Part shown: in pieces, positions 1-8,646 of the stretch
Position numbering within the stretch: position 1 is the first letter of the stretch
Layout of the letters: each line of letters opens with the position of its first letter
Assembly: GCF_016616425.1 (NCBI RefSeq)
Contig: NZ_CP067101.1
Coordinates: forward strand, 3,534,001 to 3,598,000
Source: Bradyrhizobium diazoefficiens
GTDB lineage: Bacteria > Pseudomonadota > Alphaproteobacteria > Rhizobiales > Xanthobacteraceae
Length of the DNA stretch: 64,000 bases
Reading direction: 5' to 3'
The notes under the pieces: model-generated
The model's database searches: none
What the model was told of the DNA's origin: nothing
The model's input: only the letters and a program-made list of their open reading frames with translations
Translations under genes and position numbers: made by a program

Positions 1-1
1 G

Positions 2-94
2 TCAAGCTTCGTGCGAGCATTCCGCAAAGCCTACAATGTTGACCCTAGCGAGTACCGGCAGAGCGCGAAGAACGGTGAGGCCGAGGGCGCTTGA
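2..94 (+). CDS. AraC-family regulator, C-terminal end (partial)
   Basis: Only the last 30 residues lie in the window; the gene starts upstream. The reading frame starting at base 2 gives SSFVRAFRKAYNVDPSEYRQ followed by a short charged tail and TGA. This matches the end of the second helix-turn-helix of AraC/XylS proteins (F-x-R-x-F-[KR]-x-x-x-G-x-x-P-x-x-Y-R). The family call rests on that motif alone; the ligand-binding half is not visible. Confidence 0.7.
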   Translation, partial: SSFVRAFRKAYNVDPSEYRQSAKNGEAEGA

Positions 95-331
95 GCTAAA
101 CGCCGCGCTCCGAGGCATCTCTCCCGTCAGGCGCGCGATTTCAAAAGGCCGTGCGGCGGGCGACATCCGTTCACACCCCGATGCACTGATCGTCGGCGCT
201 GATCAGCTCTCGATTCCAAAATGTGTGTCCGATCGTCCAGGGATGCCCGACGCGGGTTTCACCGCGCCGCGCGCTGCGATAACGCCAAGACAACTTGGGA
301 CGGATATCGCTGAAACTCGTGGAGAAAAAAC
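95..331. other. Intergenic, no gene recognised
   Basis: There is no convincing reading frame between the AraC tail and the small P460-like gene. The only feature I see is a Shine-Dalgarno-like GGAG at about 320-323, which serves the ATG at 332. Confidence 0.4.
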
Positions 332-571
332 ATGCGTATTGCCCTACTGATCGCCGGAGCGGCTTTCAGCGCGGTTGCTATCACAGCAGTATTCGCCCAG
401 TCCGAATCCAATGACGGCAGCGCACCGACCAGCAAGCGCTATCCCGGTTCATACGAGATCTACAAGAAGACAGGTGAGTTTCCGGAGGGGACAATCTTCT
501 TCAAGGAATTGCAGCTGACGTTGCCTGCCGAGAACCCGGATGGATCGCGCACGGAGGGAGCAGTATCATGA
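332..571 (+). pseudogene. Truncated cytochrome P460-like secreted protein
   Basis: A 79-residue product. It opens with a signal peptide (about residues 1-22, ending AVFAQ) and continues with YEIYKKTGEFPEGTIFFKEL, which resembles the N-terminal half of cytochrome P460 family proteins (periplasmic c-type cytochromes with an unusual haem-lysine cross-link). The C-terminal half and the CxxCH haem site are missing. The frame ends shortly after PDGSRTE, inside the ribosome-binding site of the next gene, and its TGA overlaps the next ATG (ATGA). I infer that a deletion removed its 3' part. A short standalone secreted protein cannot be excluded, but without the haem motif it cannot act as a P460. Confidence 0.55.
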
Positions 572-1145
572 GGATCGTCGGTGTCTTGGGTGTCGCCCTT
601 GCAGGATTGTTTGTGATCGGCGTTGTCACTGCTTACGGGCAAATCAATACGAAGTCACAGTACGGCGGAACGACAGCGGTCGCCGTCGATGACAAGGGAA
701 ATCTGCGCGTGCCTTCCGACTATCGGACCGCCTATCAGGTGCTGGGCAGCTGGGCAGTAGCCAAAGAAGACGGGCCGGGCTCGAAGCAGTTGCACGTGGT
801 CTATGCATCGCCCGAACCATCGCCGCATATCGCAAGGGCGGGCACTTTCCCGACGGCACCGTTCTCGTGAAGGAAGTGTTCAATACGACGACCAAGGATA
901 TGACGACCGGAACCGTAAGCAGTGCCGGCACTCTGGCTGGCTGGTTCGTCATGGTGAAAGACAGCGTCGGGCGATTTTCAGGAAACAAACTCTGGGGCGA
1001 CGGCTGGGGTTGGTCCTGGTTCGACGCAGCCAATTCCCAGAAGACCACATCCACCGACTACACGACGGACTGTCAATCCTGTCACGTGCCGGCGCAACAG
1101 TCGGACTGGATCTACACTCACGGCTATCCGGTCTTGACCCGATAG
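568..1145 (+). pseudogene. Cytochrome P460 family protein, broken by a 1-nt frameshift
   Basis: Two frames join into one P460-like protein of about 193 residues. Frame 1 (from ATG 568) encodes a signal peptide ending in AYGQ and runs through LHVVYASPE. Frame 3 resumes with TIAAYRKGGHFPDGTVLVKE at about 816 and ends with the haem-binding motif CQSCH about 19 residues before the stop at 1145. The switch needs one missing base near 814-817 (GAACC where GAAACC would keep frame). As read, translation of frame 1 stops at 870, before the haem site. It is either a real pseudogene or a sequence error. The preceding P460-like fragment overlaps it by 4 nt, so the pair was once an operon. Confidence 0.75.
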
Positions 1146-1355
1146 GCGGGAGCATGGCCGCGATGATGCGTCAGTGGTCAAGCCGGTGCCCCCCACCCAG
1201 CAGTCCGGGAAGCGAGATCACGTCGGCACTTGGCAAGCGCTGTTCCACGTTCGCTTTTGGAATCTATCCATGGCTCCCCGCCCGAGATGTCGAACCGACT
1301 TTCCGACGCTGCAACATTTCCACCAAAGAGACAAATGACCGAGGAGAGAATGCCC

Positions 1356-2273
1356 ATGAAAGCGATCGTGGTGACGGACCAGGCCGCGGGAACGGCCGGG
1401 ATGAGGCAGGTCGAGCGGCCTGAGCCGCAGGCAGCGATAAACGACGTCGTCGTTCAGGTCCATGCGTCGGGATTCGTGCCGACCGAGCTGGCGTGGCCCT
1501 CGACCTGGACCGATCGCCGCGACCGTGACCGAACGCCCTCGATCCCCGGTCACGAACTGGCCGGAGTGGTTACCGCTCTTGGTTATGGCACAACGGGACT
1601 GTCGGTAGGACAGCGGGTGTTCGGCCTCGCCGACTGGTACCGCGACGGCACGCTGGCGGAGTATGTAGCCATCGAGGCGCGCAACCTCGCGCCGCTGCCG
1701 GGCGACGTCGACTTCACGGTGGGCGCGAGCCTGCCGATCTCGGGTCTCACCGCATGGCAGGGACTGTTTCAGCACGGCCGCCTTCAGGCGGGGCAGAGCG
1801 TCCTCGTGCACGGTGCGGCCGGCGCAGTCGGCTCGGTGGTCACGCAACTTGCACGAGATGCCGGCGCCCATGTCATCGGCAGCGGACGCGCCGCCGACCG
1901 CCAGACGGTGCTCGACTTCGGCGCGCGAGAGTTCGTCGACCTCGACAACGATGACCTGGAAGACGTCGGCGCAGTCGATCTGGTGTTCGATGTCATCGGC
2001 GGCGACATCCAGAGGCGGTCTGCAGGCCTGATCCGGGCCGGAGGAACACTAGTGTCCATCGTCGGGCCGGCGGAAGCACGGCCCGCCGACGGTCTGGCGA
2101 TCGACTTCGTTGTCGAGTCCGACCGTGCCCAACTGATTGAGATCGTCCAGCGCGTGCGGGACGGGCGGCTGCGGACGAATATTGGCACCGTCTCGACACT
2201 CGACGATGCCGTCGCCGCCCTCAAGCCGACCACGCGACGCTCGGGGAAGACTGTGATCCGCATTCGTCCGTGA
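1356..2273 (+). CDS. MDR-superfamily NAD(P)H:quinone oxidoreductase-like enzyme
   Basis: A protein of about 305 residues of the medium-chain dehydrogenase/reductase superfamily. It has a GroES-like N-terminal domain with IPGHELAGVV, then a Rossmann domain with the nucleotide-binding stretch VLVHGAAGAVGSVVTQLAR. I see no catalytic or structural zinc cysteines, so it fits the zinc-independent quinone-oxidoreductase branch rather than alcohol dehydrogenases. GAGGAG at 1341-1346 is best spaced for the ATG at 1356 (MKAIVV); an in-frame ATG at 1350 is only 3 nt from it. The gene stands alone and converges on the ABC operon across a strong terminator. The substrate cannot be told from sequence. Confidence 0.85.
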   Translation: MKAIVVTDQAAGTAGMRQVERPEPQAAINDVVVQVHASGFVPTELAWPSTWTDRRDRDRTPSIPGHELAGVVTALGYGTTGLSVGQRVFGLADWYRDGTLAEYVAIEARNLAPLPGDVDFTVGASLPISGLTAWQGLFQHGRLQAGQSVLVHGAAGAVGSVVTQLARDAGAHVIGSGRAADRQTVLDFGAREFVDLDNDDLEDVGAVDLVFDVIGGDIQRRSAGLIRAGGTLVSIVGPAEARPADGLAIDFVVESDRAQLIEIVQRVRDGRLRTNIGTVSTLDDAVAALKPTTRRSGKTVIRIRP

Positions 2274-2406
2274 GCGACACGCGCCTATCGATGTAGGCGG
2301 CCGGCCGGCGCTGTTCAGATCGGCGCGGTTCAGCGTGCAGAAGGGACAGTTGTTCAACGGCGGTGCGCAACACGTGCCGGATACGACAGCACAGCCCGAG
2401 AAAACT

Positions 2407-2439
2407 GGGCGCGCCGAACAGTTGGTGTTCGGCGCGCCC
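2407..2439 (-). terminator. Rho-independent terminator of the minus-strand ABC operon
   Basis: Perfect 14-bp stem (GGGCGCGCCGAACA and its complement) with a 5-nt loop. Read on the minus strand, it is followed by AGTTTTCT. It lies 24 nt past the stop of the substrate-binding protein gene and also separates it from the convergent oxidoreductase gene. Confidence 0.8.
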
Positions 2440-2462
2440 AAATCCCCTCAATGCTCTGATAT

Positions 2463-3458
2463 CTAGGCAATGGTCTTCAAATAGAGGCTTGGGTCAAAGT
2501 ATTTGCTCGCGGGCGTGAAGTCCTTGATGCCTGCGTTGGCCATGAAGAAATCCGTCGATTGTTGTAGCCAGTGGGTGACGGTCCCATCCGAGTACATGCG
2601 CTTCCAATCCTTTGAGGTGAACATCTTCTGGGCCTTGAATGACTCGTTGATGTCGGCCATCGGCGTCTGGCTGTAGTGGCCTTTCTGCAGTTTCTCCATC
2701 GCTTCAGCGCTGTTCGCGACGATATAGTCGTTGGCATCCGCCCAGCCGCGGATCAGCTTGGCCAAGGTCTCCTTGTTGGGCTCATAGTAGTCGTTGGCGG
2801 CGGCCCAGCCGCCGATGATTGCCGCCTTCGGATAGTAGGCCGACGCATCGGCGAGCATGGTCGCGCCCGGGACCTTGTCGCGGACCGTGACGTTGAAGGG
2901 CACCCAGAGCGCCACGGCAGGCACCGCGCCGGAGATGAAGGCGGTCACGGCCGCAGGCATGGTCTGGTTGACGAGCTCGACCTCCTTGGGATCGACCTTG
3001 TTGGCACGCAGCGCGGTATCAAGGAATACGTGCGCCGTCGTGCCCGTTGCGGTCGCAATGCGCTTGCCCTTGAGGTCCGCGAACGACTTGATACCCTGAT
3101 CGCTGCGGACCCAGAGCTGAGCGGTTGCCACCTCGATGTCATTGATGAGAAACACCTTGCCCTGGCCGCGGGCCGGGAAATTCGAGAGGACCGCGCCGGT
3201 TGCCAGCACGTCGAGGCTGCCGCCGATCAGCGCCTGAAAGATTTCGAGGCCGGTGTTGAACTGCCGCAGTTCGAGATCGAGGCCCTGTTTTTCGAAGGAG
3301 CCACGGTCGATGCCGGTCCAGATCTGGCCGTCGACGGCGACGGTGTGAAGATAGCCGACGCGGACCTTTGTTTTCGCTTGCGCGATCGCCGGCGCGGAGG
3401 CCGTAAAGGTGCCGAGCGCAAGGCCCGCCGTCGTGCTCAAAAACTGTCGCCGATCCAT
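2463..3458 (-). CDS. ABC transporter substrate-binding protein, NitT/TauT (SsuA-like) type
   Basis: A 331-residue periplasmic binding protein. The N-terminus MDRRQFLSTTAGLALG has a twin-arginine-like motif (RRQFL) and a cleavable hydrophobic stretch ending near AIAQA. The mature part (VRVGYLHTVAVDGQIW..., then GLDLELRQFNTG and a FADLKGKRIATATGTTAH segment) is typical of SsuA/TauA/ThiY proteins that bind sulfonates, nitrate or pyrimidine precursors. It is the third gene after the permease and ATPase, all on the minus strand, with a terminator behind it. The ligand is unknown; the divergent enolase-superfamily and GMC enzymes suggest an organic carbon substrate (inference). Confidence 0.85.
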   Translation of the reverse strand: MDRRQFLSTTAGLALGTFTASAPAIAQAKTKVRVGYLHTVAVDGQIWTGIDRGSFEKQGLDLELRQFNTGLEIFQALIGGSLDVLATGAVLSNFPARGQGKVFLINDIEVATAQLWVRSDQGIKSFADLKGKRIATATGTTAHVFLDTALRANKVDPKEVELVNQTMPAAVTAFISGAVPAVALWVPFNVTVRDKVPGATMLADASAYYPKAAIIGGWAAANDYYEPNKETLAKLIRGWADANDYIVANSAEAMEKLQKGHYSQTPMADINESFKAQKMFTSKDWKRMYSDGTVTHWLQQSTDFFMANAGIKDFTPASKYFDPSLYLKTIA

Positions 3459-3480
3459 GATCTGTCCTCCGTTTTGCTTG

Positions 3481-4290
3481 TTATTCCGAGAATGACACTG
3501 GACGCATCTGTGCCTGCTGGGCGCGATATTCGTCCATCACCAGCTGCCTGATATGGCTTCGCAGTTCGGCGAATTCCGGACGCTCCTGGACCGACTCGTC
3601 GCGCGGGTAGGCGAAGGGAACGTCGATGATCTCCCTGATCCGCGCCGGCCGCGCCGTCACCACCACGATGCGGGACGCGAGATAGATCGCCTCCTCGACG
3701 GAATGGGTGATCAGCATGACGGTCTTGCCTTCGGTCTCCAGCACCTTGAGCAACAGGTTCTGCATGTTGGAGCGGGTCTGGGCGTCGAGCGCTCCGAACG
3801 GCTCGTCCATCAGGAGGAATTGGGGCTTCACCGCATAGGCCCGTGCGATCGCGAGCCTTTGCCGCATGCCGCCGGACAGATGTTTCGGATAGGAATTTGC
3901 GAAGTCGGACAGACCCATCAGGCCAAGATAGTGATCGCAGATCGCGTTGCGCTCGGCGGTCGGGACAAGGTTGGCGTTGAGCGTCAGGCCGAAGGCGATA
4001 TTCTGCTTCACAGTCAACCAGGGGAACACGCCATATTCCTGGAAGATGACACCGCGCTCGGGGCCGGGGCCGGCGACGGGACGTCCGTCGAACAGCACCT
4101 TGCCGGTCGTCGGCTTCTGAAAGCCGGCGAGCATGCTCATCATCGTGGTCTTGCCGCAGCCGGACGGGCCGATCACCGCAATGAAGTCGCCGTCGTTGAT
4201 ATCGTAGCTGACGTTCTCGACGACGTTGAGGTGGCCCTTCGGGGTATCGAAGGACAGCGAAACCTTGTCGAACTGTGCGCGCTTGCTCAT
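3481..4290 (-). CDS. ABC transporter ATP-binding protein, NitT/TauT type
   Basis: A 269-residue ATPase of the SsuB/TauB class that energises the importer encoded with it. Walker A is GPSGCGKT (41-48), the signature is LSGGMRQR (138-145) and Walker B is FLLMDE (158-163), followed by the D-loop GALD. The start is the ATG at 4290, because upstream residues in the same frame are unrelated read-through of the permease gene. That ATG overlaps the permease stop (ATGA), so the two are translationally coupled. The substrate-binding protein gene follows 22 nt later. Confidence 0.9.
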   Translation of the reverse strand: MSKRAQFDKVSLSFDTPKGHLNVVENVSYDINDGDFIAVIGPSGCGKTTMMSMLAGFQKPTTGKVLFDGRPVAGPGPERGVIFQEYGVFPWLTVKQNIAFGLTLNANLVPTAERNAICDHYLGLMGLSDFANSYPKHLSGGMRQRLAIARAYAVKPQFLLMDEPFGALDAQTRSNMQNLLLKVLETEGKTVMLITHSVEEAIYLASRIVVVTARPARIREIIDVPFAYPRDESVQERPEFAELRSHIRQLVMDEYRAQQAQMRPVSFSE

Positions 4291-5057
4291 GCGATGGCCC
4301 GATCCTGCCAGACCAGCAACCGGGCCGTGATCTTGCGCAGGATCAAATCCATGATCAACGCGATTAAGCCGATGCAGATGATGCCGACATAGATGACGTC
4401 GAGCAGGAAGTAGGTCGAGGCATTCTGAATCATGGCGCCGAGCCCGCGCTGCGCCGCGATCAGCTCGGATGCGACCAGCGTCGCCCAAGCCACGCCCAGC
4501 GCCACGCGCAGCGCTGTGAGGATGTGCGGGACGGTGAGGGGAATGATGACCTTGCGAAAGATCTCGGCCTGGTTGGCTCCGAGCGTCTGCGCCACGCGGA
4601 TGTAGAGCGGCGTGATCTGCGAGACGCCCTCATACATCACGATCACGCCGGAGAAGAACGAGGCGTAGAACAGGATCACGAGCTTGGCGAGCTCGTCGAC
4701 GCCGAAATAGACGATCACCAGCGGGATCAGTGCGATCGGCGGCAGCGCGCGAAAGAAGTTGATCATAGGGTCCGCGAAGGTACGGGCGGGGCGATACCAC
4801 CCCAGCAGAAATCCGACCGGCACTGCCACGAGGATGCCGAGCGCGACGCCAAGGAAGACGCGCCGGGTCGAGGCGAAGATGTCGATCAGCAGGCCTTCCC
4901 TGGTGAGAAGCTCAAAGAACTTTGCGGCGACCTGGTGCGGCGCGGGGATCAGCGAGACGTTGACGAAGCCGCTCCATCGCACGGCGTACCAGAGCAGGAT
5001 CGCACCGATCCACGGTATCAATCCGAGACCAAGTCGTCTCAGGCCAGCTCCCCTCAT
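4287..5057 (-). CDS. ABC transporter permease, NitT/TauT type
   Basis: A 256-residue inner-membrane permease with about six hydrophobic segments. The BPD_transp_1 coupling motif is visible at QTLGANQAEIFRKVIIPLTV (EAA...G...I.LP pattern), where the ATPase docks. It is the first gene of the minus-strand permease-ATPase-binding protein operon. The 105-nt gap to the divergent enolase-superfamily gene should hold both promoters. Confidence 0.88.
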   Translation of the reverse strand: MRGAGLRRLGLGLIPWIGAILLWYAVRWSGFVNVSLIPAPHQVAAKFFELLTREGLLIDIFASTRRVFLGVALGILVAVPVGFLLGWYRPARTFADPMINFFRALPPIALIPLVIVYFGVDELAKLVILFYASFFSGVIVMYEGVSQITPLYIRVAQTLGANQAEIFRKVIIPLTVPHILTALRVALGVAWATLVASELIAAQRGLGAMIQNASTYFLLDVIYVGIICIGLIALIMDLILRKITARLLVWQDRAIA

Positions 5058-5096
5058 TCGACGCGTCCACCCAGATTGCGATTGATGTTTTCCAGA

Positions 5097-5118
5097 GTCA
5101 TATTATAAATAGGATGAC
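5097..5118. promoter_or_regulatory. Inverted repeat in the divergent promoter region, candidate GntR operator
   Basis: GTCAT (5097-5101) and ATGAC (5114-5118) flank an AT-rich 12-nt centre containing TATAAAT, the only AT-rich patch in the 105-nt divergent gap. It is placed to control both the transporter and the catabolic genes. Binding by the GntR/HutC protein encoded at 7911 is inference; the arms are only 5 bp. Confidence 0.35.
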
Positions 5119-5162
5119 CATACAAGTGGCGCCGTTGGTCGTAGGCGTCGCAGGCTTTCCGC

Positions 5163-6290
5163 ATGACAACTTCCCCTTTCACCATCCGCAGCGTGCAGGC
5201 CTTTGGCTACCGCTATCCGCTGACGATGCCGGTCATCACGTCCTTCGGGCGGATGAAGGATCGGCCCGCCGTCTTCGTCCGTGTTGAAGACGCCGATGGA
5301 AATGTCGGCTGGGGCGAGGTCTGGTGCAATTTTCCTGCACCAGGTGCCGAACATCGTGTTCGGCTCGTCAACGAGGTGCTTGCGCCGGCTCTCGTCGGAT
5401 TCAATGCGCCTGAGCCCTCGGCCGCGTTCGAGCGCCTGACGCAAGGAACCTCGGTGCTCGCGCTGCAATCCGGAGAAGCTGGCCCGTTTGCGCAGTCGAT
5501 CGCCGGCATCGATCTCGCCGTCTGGGATCTCTATGCGCGCCGCGAGAACGTTGCGCTCTGGAAGTTGCTGGGTGGGGCGAAGCGCACGATCAAGGTCTAC
5601 GCCAGCGGCATCAATCCCGTGGGGTCCGAGCGGACGGCCGAAGCGGCCCTGGGCCGCGGCTACCGCGCGTTGAAACTGAAGATCGGCTTCGATCCGGCAG
5701 GCGACCGCGCCAACCTGGCCGCGCTGCGCCGCCTTGTGGGCGAGGGCCTGCTTGCTGCCGACGTCAATCAGGGCTGGACTATTGCGCAAGCGCTGGAACT
5801 TGCACCGCAGCTCGAGCGCTTCGATCTCGCCTGGCTCGAGGAGCCGATCCGTGCGGATCGTCCCTCGCAGGAATGGAAGCAGTTGCACGAGATAGTCCGC
5901 TTTCCGCTCGCAGCCGGCGAGAACATCGCTAGCCACGCCGGCTTTGCCGAGGTGCTGCGTGAGCCGGTGCTCGGTGTCGTCCAGCCCGACATCGCCAAAT
6001 GGGGCGGGCTGTCGGCTTGCGCAAGCATTGCCCGCGACATCCTGAGGTCGGGAAAGATGTTCTGCCCGCATTATCTCGGCGCAGGCATCGGCCTTCTGGC
6101 ATCGGCGCATCTTCTCGCCGGCGTCGGCGGCGACGGACTGCTCGAAGTCGACTGCAACGAAAACCCGCTGCGCGATCGCTTCTGCGGTCCCGTGCTTGAT
6201 GTCTGTGACGGCATGATCGAGCTCGGCGACGAGGCAGGCCTCGGCATCACGCCCCATCTTGCCTCCATCGAACAATACCGGACGGCCTGA
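5163..6290 (+). CDS. Mandelate racemase/muconate lactonizing enzyme family protein (enolase superfamily)
   Basis: A 375-residue (beta/alpha)7-beta barrel enzyme that would abstract a proton alpha to a carboxylate, held by Mg2+. Visible residues are the catalytic K171-x-K173 (KLKIGF), metal ligands near D200 (ADVNQGW), E226 (WLEEP) and E253 (AGEN), then K279 (QPDIAKWGG) and H303 (CPHYLG). The mix of a KxK at the end of strand 2 with Lys and His candidates on the other face leaves open whether it is a dehydratase, racemase or cycloisomerase. Its TGA overlaps the ATG of the GMC oxidoreductase (TGATG). It diverges from the ABC importer, which probably brings in its substrate. Confidence 0.85.
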   Translation: MTTSPFTIRSVQAFGYRYPLTMPVITSFGRMKDRPAVFVRVEDADGNVGWGEVWCNFPAPGAEHRVRLVNEVLAPALVGFNAPEPSAAFERLTQGTSVLALQSGEAGPFAQSIAGIDLAVWDLYARRENVALWKLLGGAKRTIKVYASGINPVGSERTAEAALGRGYRALKLKIGFDPAGDRANLAALRRLVGEGLLAADVNQGWTIAQALELAPQLERFDLAWLEEPIRADRPSQEWKQLHEIVRFPLAAGENIASHAGFAEVLREPVLGVVQPDIAKWGGLSACASIARDILRSGKMFCPHYLGAGIGLLASAHLLAGVGGDGLLEVDCNENPLRDRFCGPVLDVCDGMIELGDEAGLGITPHLASIEQYRTA

Positions 6291-7885
6291 TGTCAGCACG
6301 CGGTTACGACTACATCATCGTCGGCGCGGGCTCGGCCGGCTGCGTCGTCGCGAACCGGTTGTCGGCCGATCCCTCGTGCCGCGTGCTGTTGCTGGAGGCC
6401 GGCGGATCGGATCGGAATTTCTGGCTGAAACTTCCGGTCGGTTACTACCGGACCATCTACAACGAGCGATTCTCGCGGCTGTTCAGGACCGAGCCCTCGG
6501 AAGGGAGCGGAGGTCGCGCCATCGTCTGGCCGCGTGGCCGCGTGCTTGGCGGCTCGTCGTCGATCAACGGGCTGATCTTCATCCGAGGCCAGCACGAGGA
6601 CTTTGACGATTGGGAGCGCCTTGGCGCCGATGGCTGGAGCTATCGCGAACTCCTGCCGTATTTTCGGCGCTACGAACGCTACCGCGGCGGCGAAAGCCAG
6701 TTTCACGGAGGGCTCGGGGAGTTCGAGGTCTCCGATCTCCGCAACGACAATCCGGCATCAAAGGCCTGGGTCGAGGCGGGTGTGCAGTTCGGCCTGCCGA
6801 ACAACCCCGACTTCAACGGCGCGACAACGCTCGGCGTCGGCACGTATCAGCTCGGGATCGGGCGGCACTGGCGGACCAGTTCTGCCTCTGCATTTCTGCG
6901 CCCCGTCGCCGGCCGTCCCAATCTCACCATCATCACCCATGCGCAGGTCAGCAGGGTCGTCTTCAACGCTCGTGTCGCAACCGGCGTCGAGTGGATCAGC
7001 AGGGGACAGGTCCACAGCGCGACGGCTGATCGTGAGGTCATCCTGTCTGGCGGCGCGCTGCAGTCGCCGCAGATCCTCCAGCTTTCGGGCGTCGGTCCGG
7101 CCGACCTGCTGCGCAAGCTCGGCATTCCCGTCGTTGCCGATTCTCCGGAAGTCGGCGGCAATCTCCAGGACCATTATCAGGCCCGGCTGATCGTGCGCCT
7201 GAAGGAGCGGATTTCGCTCAACGATCAGGTCCGCAATCCCGTCGAGCTAGCGAAGATGGGTTTGCAGTGGATGCTGGCAGGCAGCGGTCCATTGTCGGTC
7301 GGCGCGGGGCAGGTGGGCGGCGCAGCCTGCACGGAATACGCCGTCAGCGGCCGGCCGGACGTGCAGTTCAACGTCATGCCGCTCTCGGTCGACAAGCCTG
7401 GCGAGCCCCTGCACAGCTATTCCGGCTTCACCGCCTCGGTCTGGCAATGCCACGGAAAGTCGCGCGGACGGCTTGCGATCAGCTCGACCGATCCGTTCGA
7501 GCAGCCGCGGATCGTACCGAACTATTTCGCCGAGGAAATCGACCGCAAAACCATCGTTGCGGGTCTGAAGATGCTACGCGAGATCTATCGACAGAAGGCG
7601 TTTCGTCCGCTCTGGGATATCGAGATGGTGCCAGGCGAGGCAGCGAGGGATGATGCCGGGTTGTGGGATTTTGCCCGCAACACCGGCGGCACGGTGTTTC
7701 ACTGTGTGGGGACCTGTCGCATGGGGCGGGACGAGCAGGCGGTGCTCGATCCGCGGCTGCGGGTGCGCGGCGTCGAGCGGCTGCGTGCGATCGATGCTTC
7801 GGTGATGCCGCAGATCACCTCGGCCAATACCAATGCGACCAGCCTGATGATCGGCGAGCGTGGTGCCGCGCTGGTTATGGCATGA
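6290..7885 (+). CDS. GMC-family FAD oxidoreductase (choline dehydrogenase-like)
   Basis: A 531-residue flavoprotein that should oxidise an alcohol. The FAD-binding dinucleotide fold is at YIIVGAGSAGCVVANRLS (about 6-23). GMC signature 1 is around GRVLGGSSSINGLIFIRG. Signature 2 is around SGGALQSPQILQLSGVGP, and the C-terminal FAD/substrate domain contains FHCVGTCRMG and NTNATSLMIGE. It is translationally coupled to the enolase-superfamily gene (1-nt overlap) and followed 25 nt later by the GntR regulator. The natural alcohol cannot be read from sequence; the operon suggests a sugar-acid or polyol-like compound (inference). Confidence 0.88.
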   Translation: MSARGYDYIIVGAGSAGCVVANRLSADPSCRVLLLEAGGSDRNFWLKLPVGYYRTIYNERFSRLFRTEPSEGSGGRAIVWPRGRVLGGSSSINGLIFIRGQHEDFDDWERLGADGWSYRELLPYFRRYERYRGGESQFHGGLGEFEVSDLRNDNPASKAWVEAGVQFGLPNNPDFNGATTLGVGTYQLGIGRHWRTSSASAFLRPVAGRPNLTIITHAQVSRVVFNARVATGVEWISRGQVHSATADREVILSGGALQSPQILQLSGVGPADLLRKLGIPVVADSPEVGGNLQDHYQARLIVRLKERISLNDQVRNPVELAKMGLQWMLAGSGPLSVGAGQVGGAACTEYAVSGRPDVQFNVMPLSVDKPGEPLHSYSGFTASVWQCHGKSRGRLAISSTDPFEQPRIVPNYFAEEIDRKTIVAGLKMLREIYRQKAFRPLWDIEMVPGEAARDDAGLWDFARNTGGTVFHCVGTCRMGRDEQAVLDPRLRVRGVERLRAIDASVMPQITSANTNATSLMIGERGAALVMA

Positions 7886-7910
7886 ACGGGGCCGATCCTG
7901 GGAGGGCGAG

Positions 7911-8633
7911 ATGGAATTGAGTTCCGACAGTCACGTCCCCAAATATGCGCAAATCGCCGACATCTTTCGGCAGCGGATCGCGCGCGGCGTCTGGACGCAG
8001 GGATTTCGCCTGCCGGCCAACGAGGAATTGGCGGCTGAGTTCGGCGTGTCGCGCGTCACGATCAGGCAGGCGGTGGAGCTGCTGGCCCGCGACGGCGTGA
8101 TCGAGGCGCAGCAGGGCCGCGGCACCTTCGTTACCGGGATCGTGCGGCAGGACCGCTGGCTCAAGGTCGAGACGACGCTATCCGATCTCGCCGACATGTA
8201 CCGCGACACCTCGCCCGAGATCATCAATATCTCGGAAAGCCGCAGCGATGCACCGCTGCTTCCCGGGGATGGCAAGCCGGCCGACAAATACGTCTTCATG
8301 CGTCGGCTGCATTCGCGGGAGAAGCAGCCCTACTGCGTCATTTCCATCTATCTCGACGAGAAGATCTTTCGCAGGTCGCCCAAGCGTTTTCGCAACGAGA
8401 CCGTGATCCCGATCCTCAACGATCTCAGGGATCCCGCCATCGCCAGCGCGCGCCAGACCCTGACGATCGGAGCCGCGGATATCGAGGCGGCGCGGCTGCT
8501 CCGGGTGCCGCTGAATTCGCCGGTGGCGGAAGTCCGCCGCATCTTCACGACCGCGGACCGGACCGTGATCTATCTCGGCGAAGTCACCTATCGCGGCGAC
8601 TTCGTGCGGATCGACATGGATCTGCGGCCCTAA
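7911..8633 (+). CDS. GntR-family (HutC/UTRA subfamily) transcriptional regulator
   Basis: A 240-residue regulator. The winged helix-turn-helix at about 12-75 carries the GntR signature (LPANEELAAEFGVSRVTIRQ, then GRGTFV). The C-terminal half has the UTRA ligand-binding fold (YCVISIYLDEKIF... AEVRRIFTT... YLGEVTYRGD). The chosen ATG has GGAGGG 4 nt upstream; an in-frame ATG earlier overlaps the GMC gene. As last gene of the plus-strand operon it is the likely local regulator of the island, responding to a pathway metabolite (inference). Confidence 0.88.
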   Translation: MELSSDSHVPKYAQIADIFRQRIARGVWTQGFRLPANEELAAEFGVSRVTIRQAVELLARDGVIEAQQGRGTFVTGIVRQDRWLKVETTLSDLADMYRDTSPEIINISESRSDAPLLPGDGKPADKYVFMRRLHSREKQPYCVISIYLDEKIFRRSPKRFRNETVIPILNDLRDPAIASARQTLTIGAADIEAARLLRVPLNSPVAEVRRIFTTADRTVIYLGEVTYRGDFVRIDMDLRP

Positions 8634-8646
8634 CGCTTGAGCGGCA

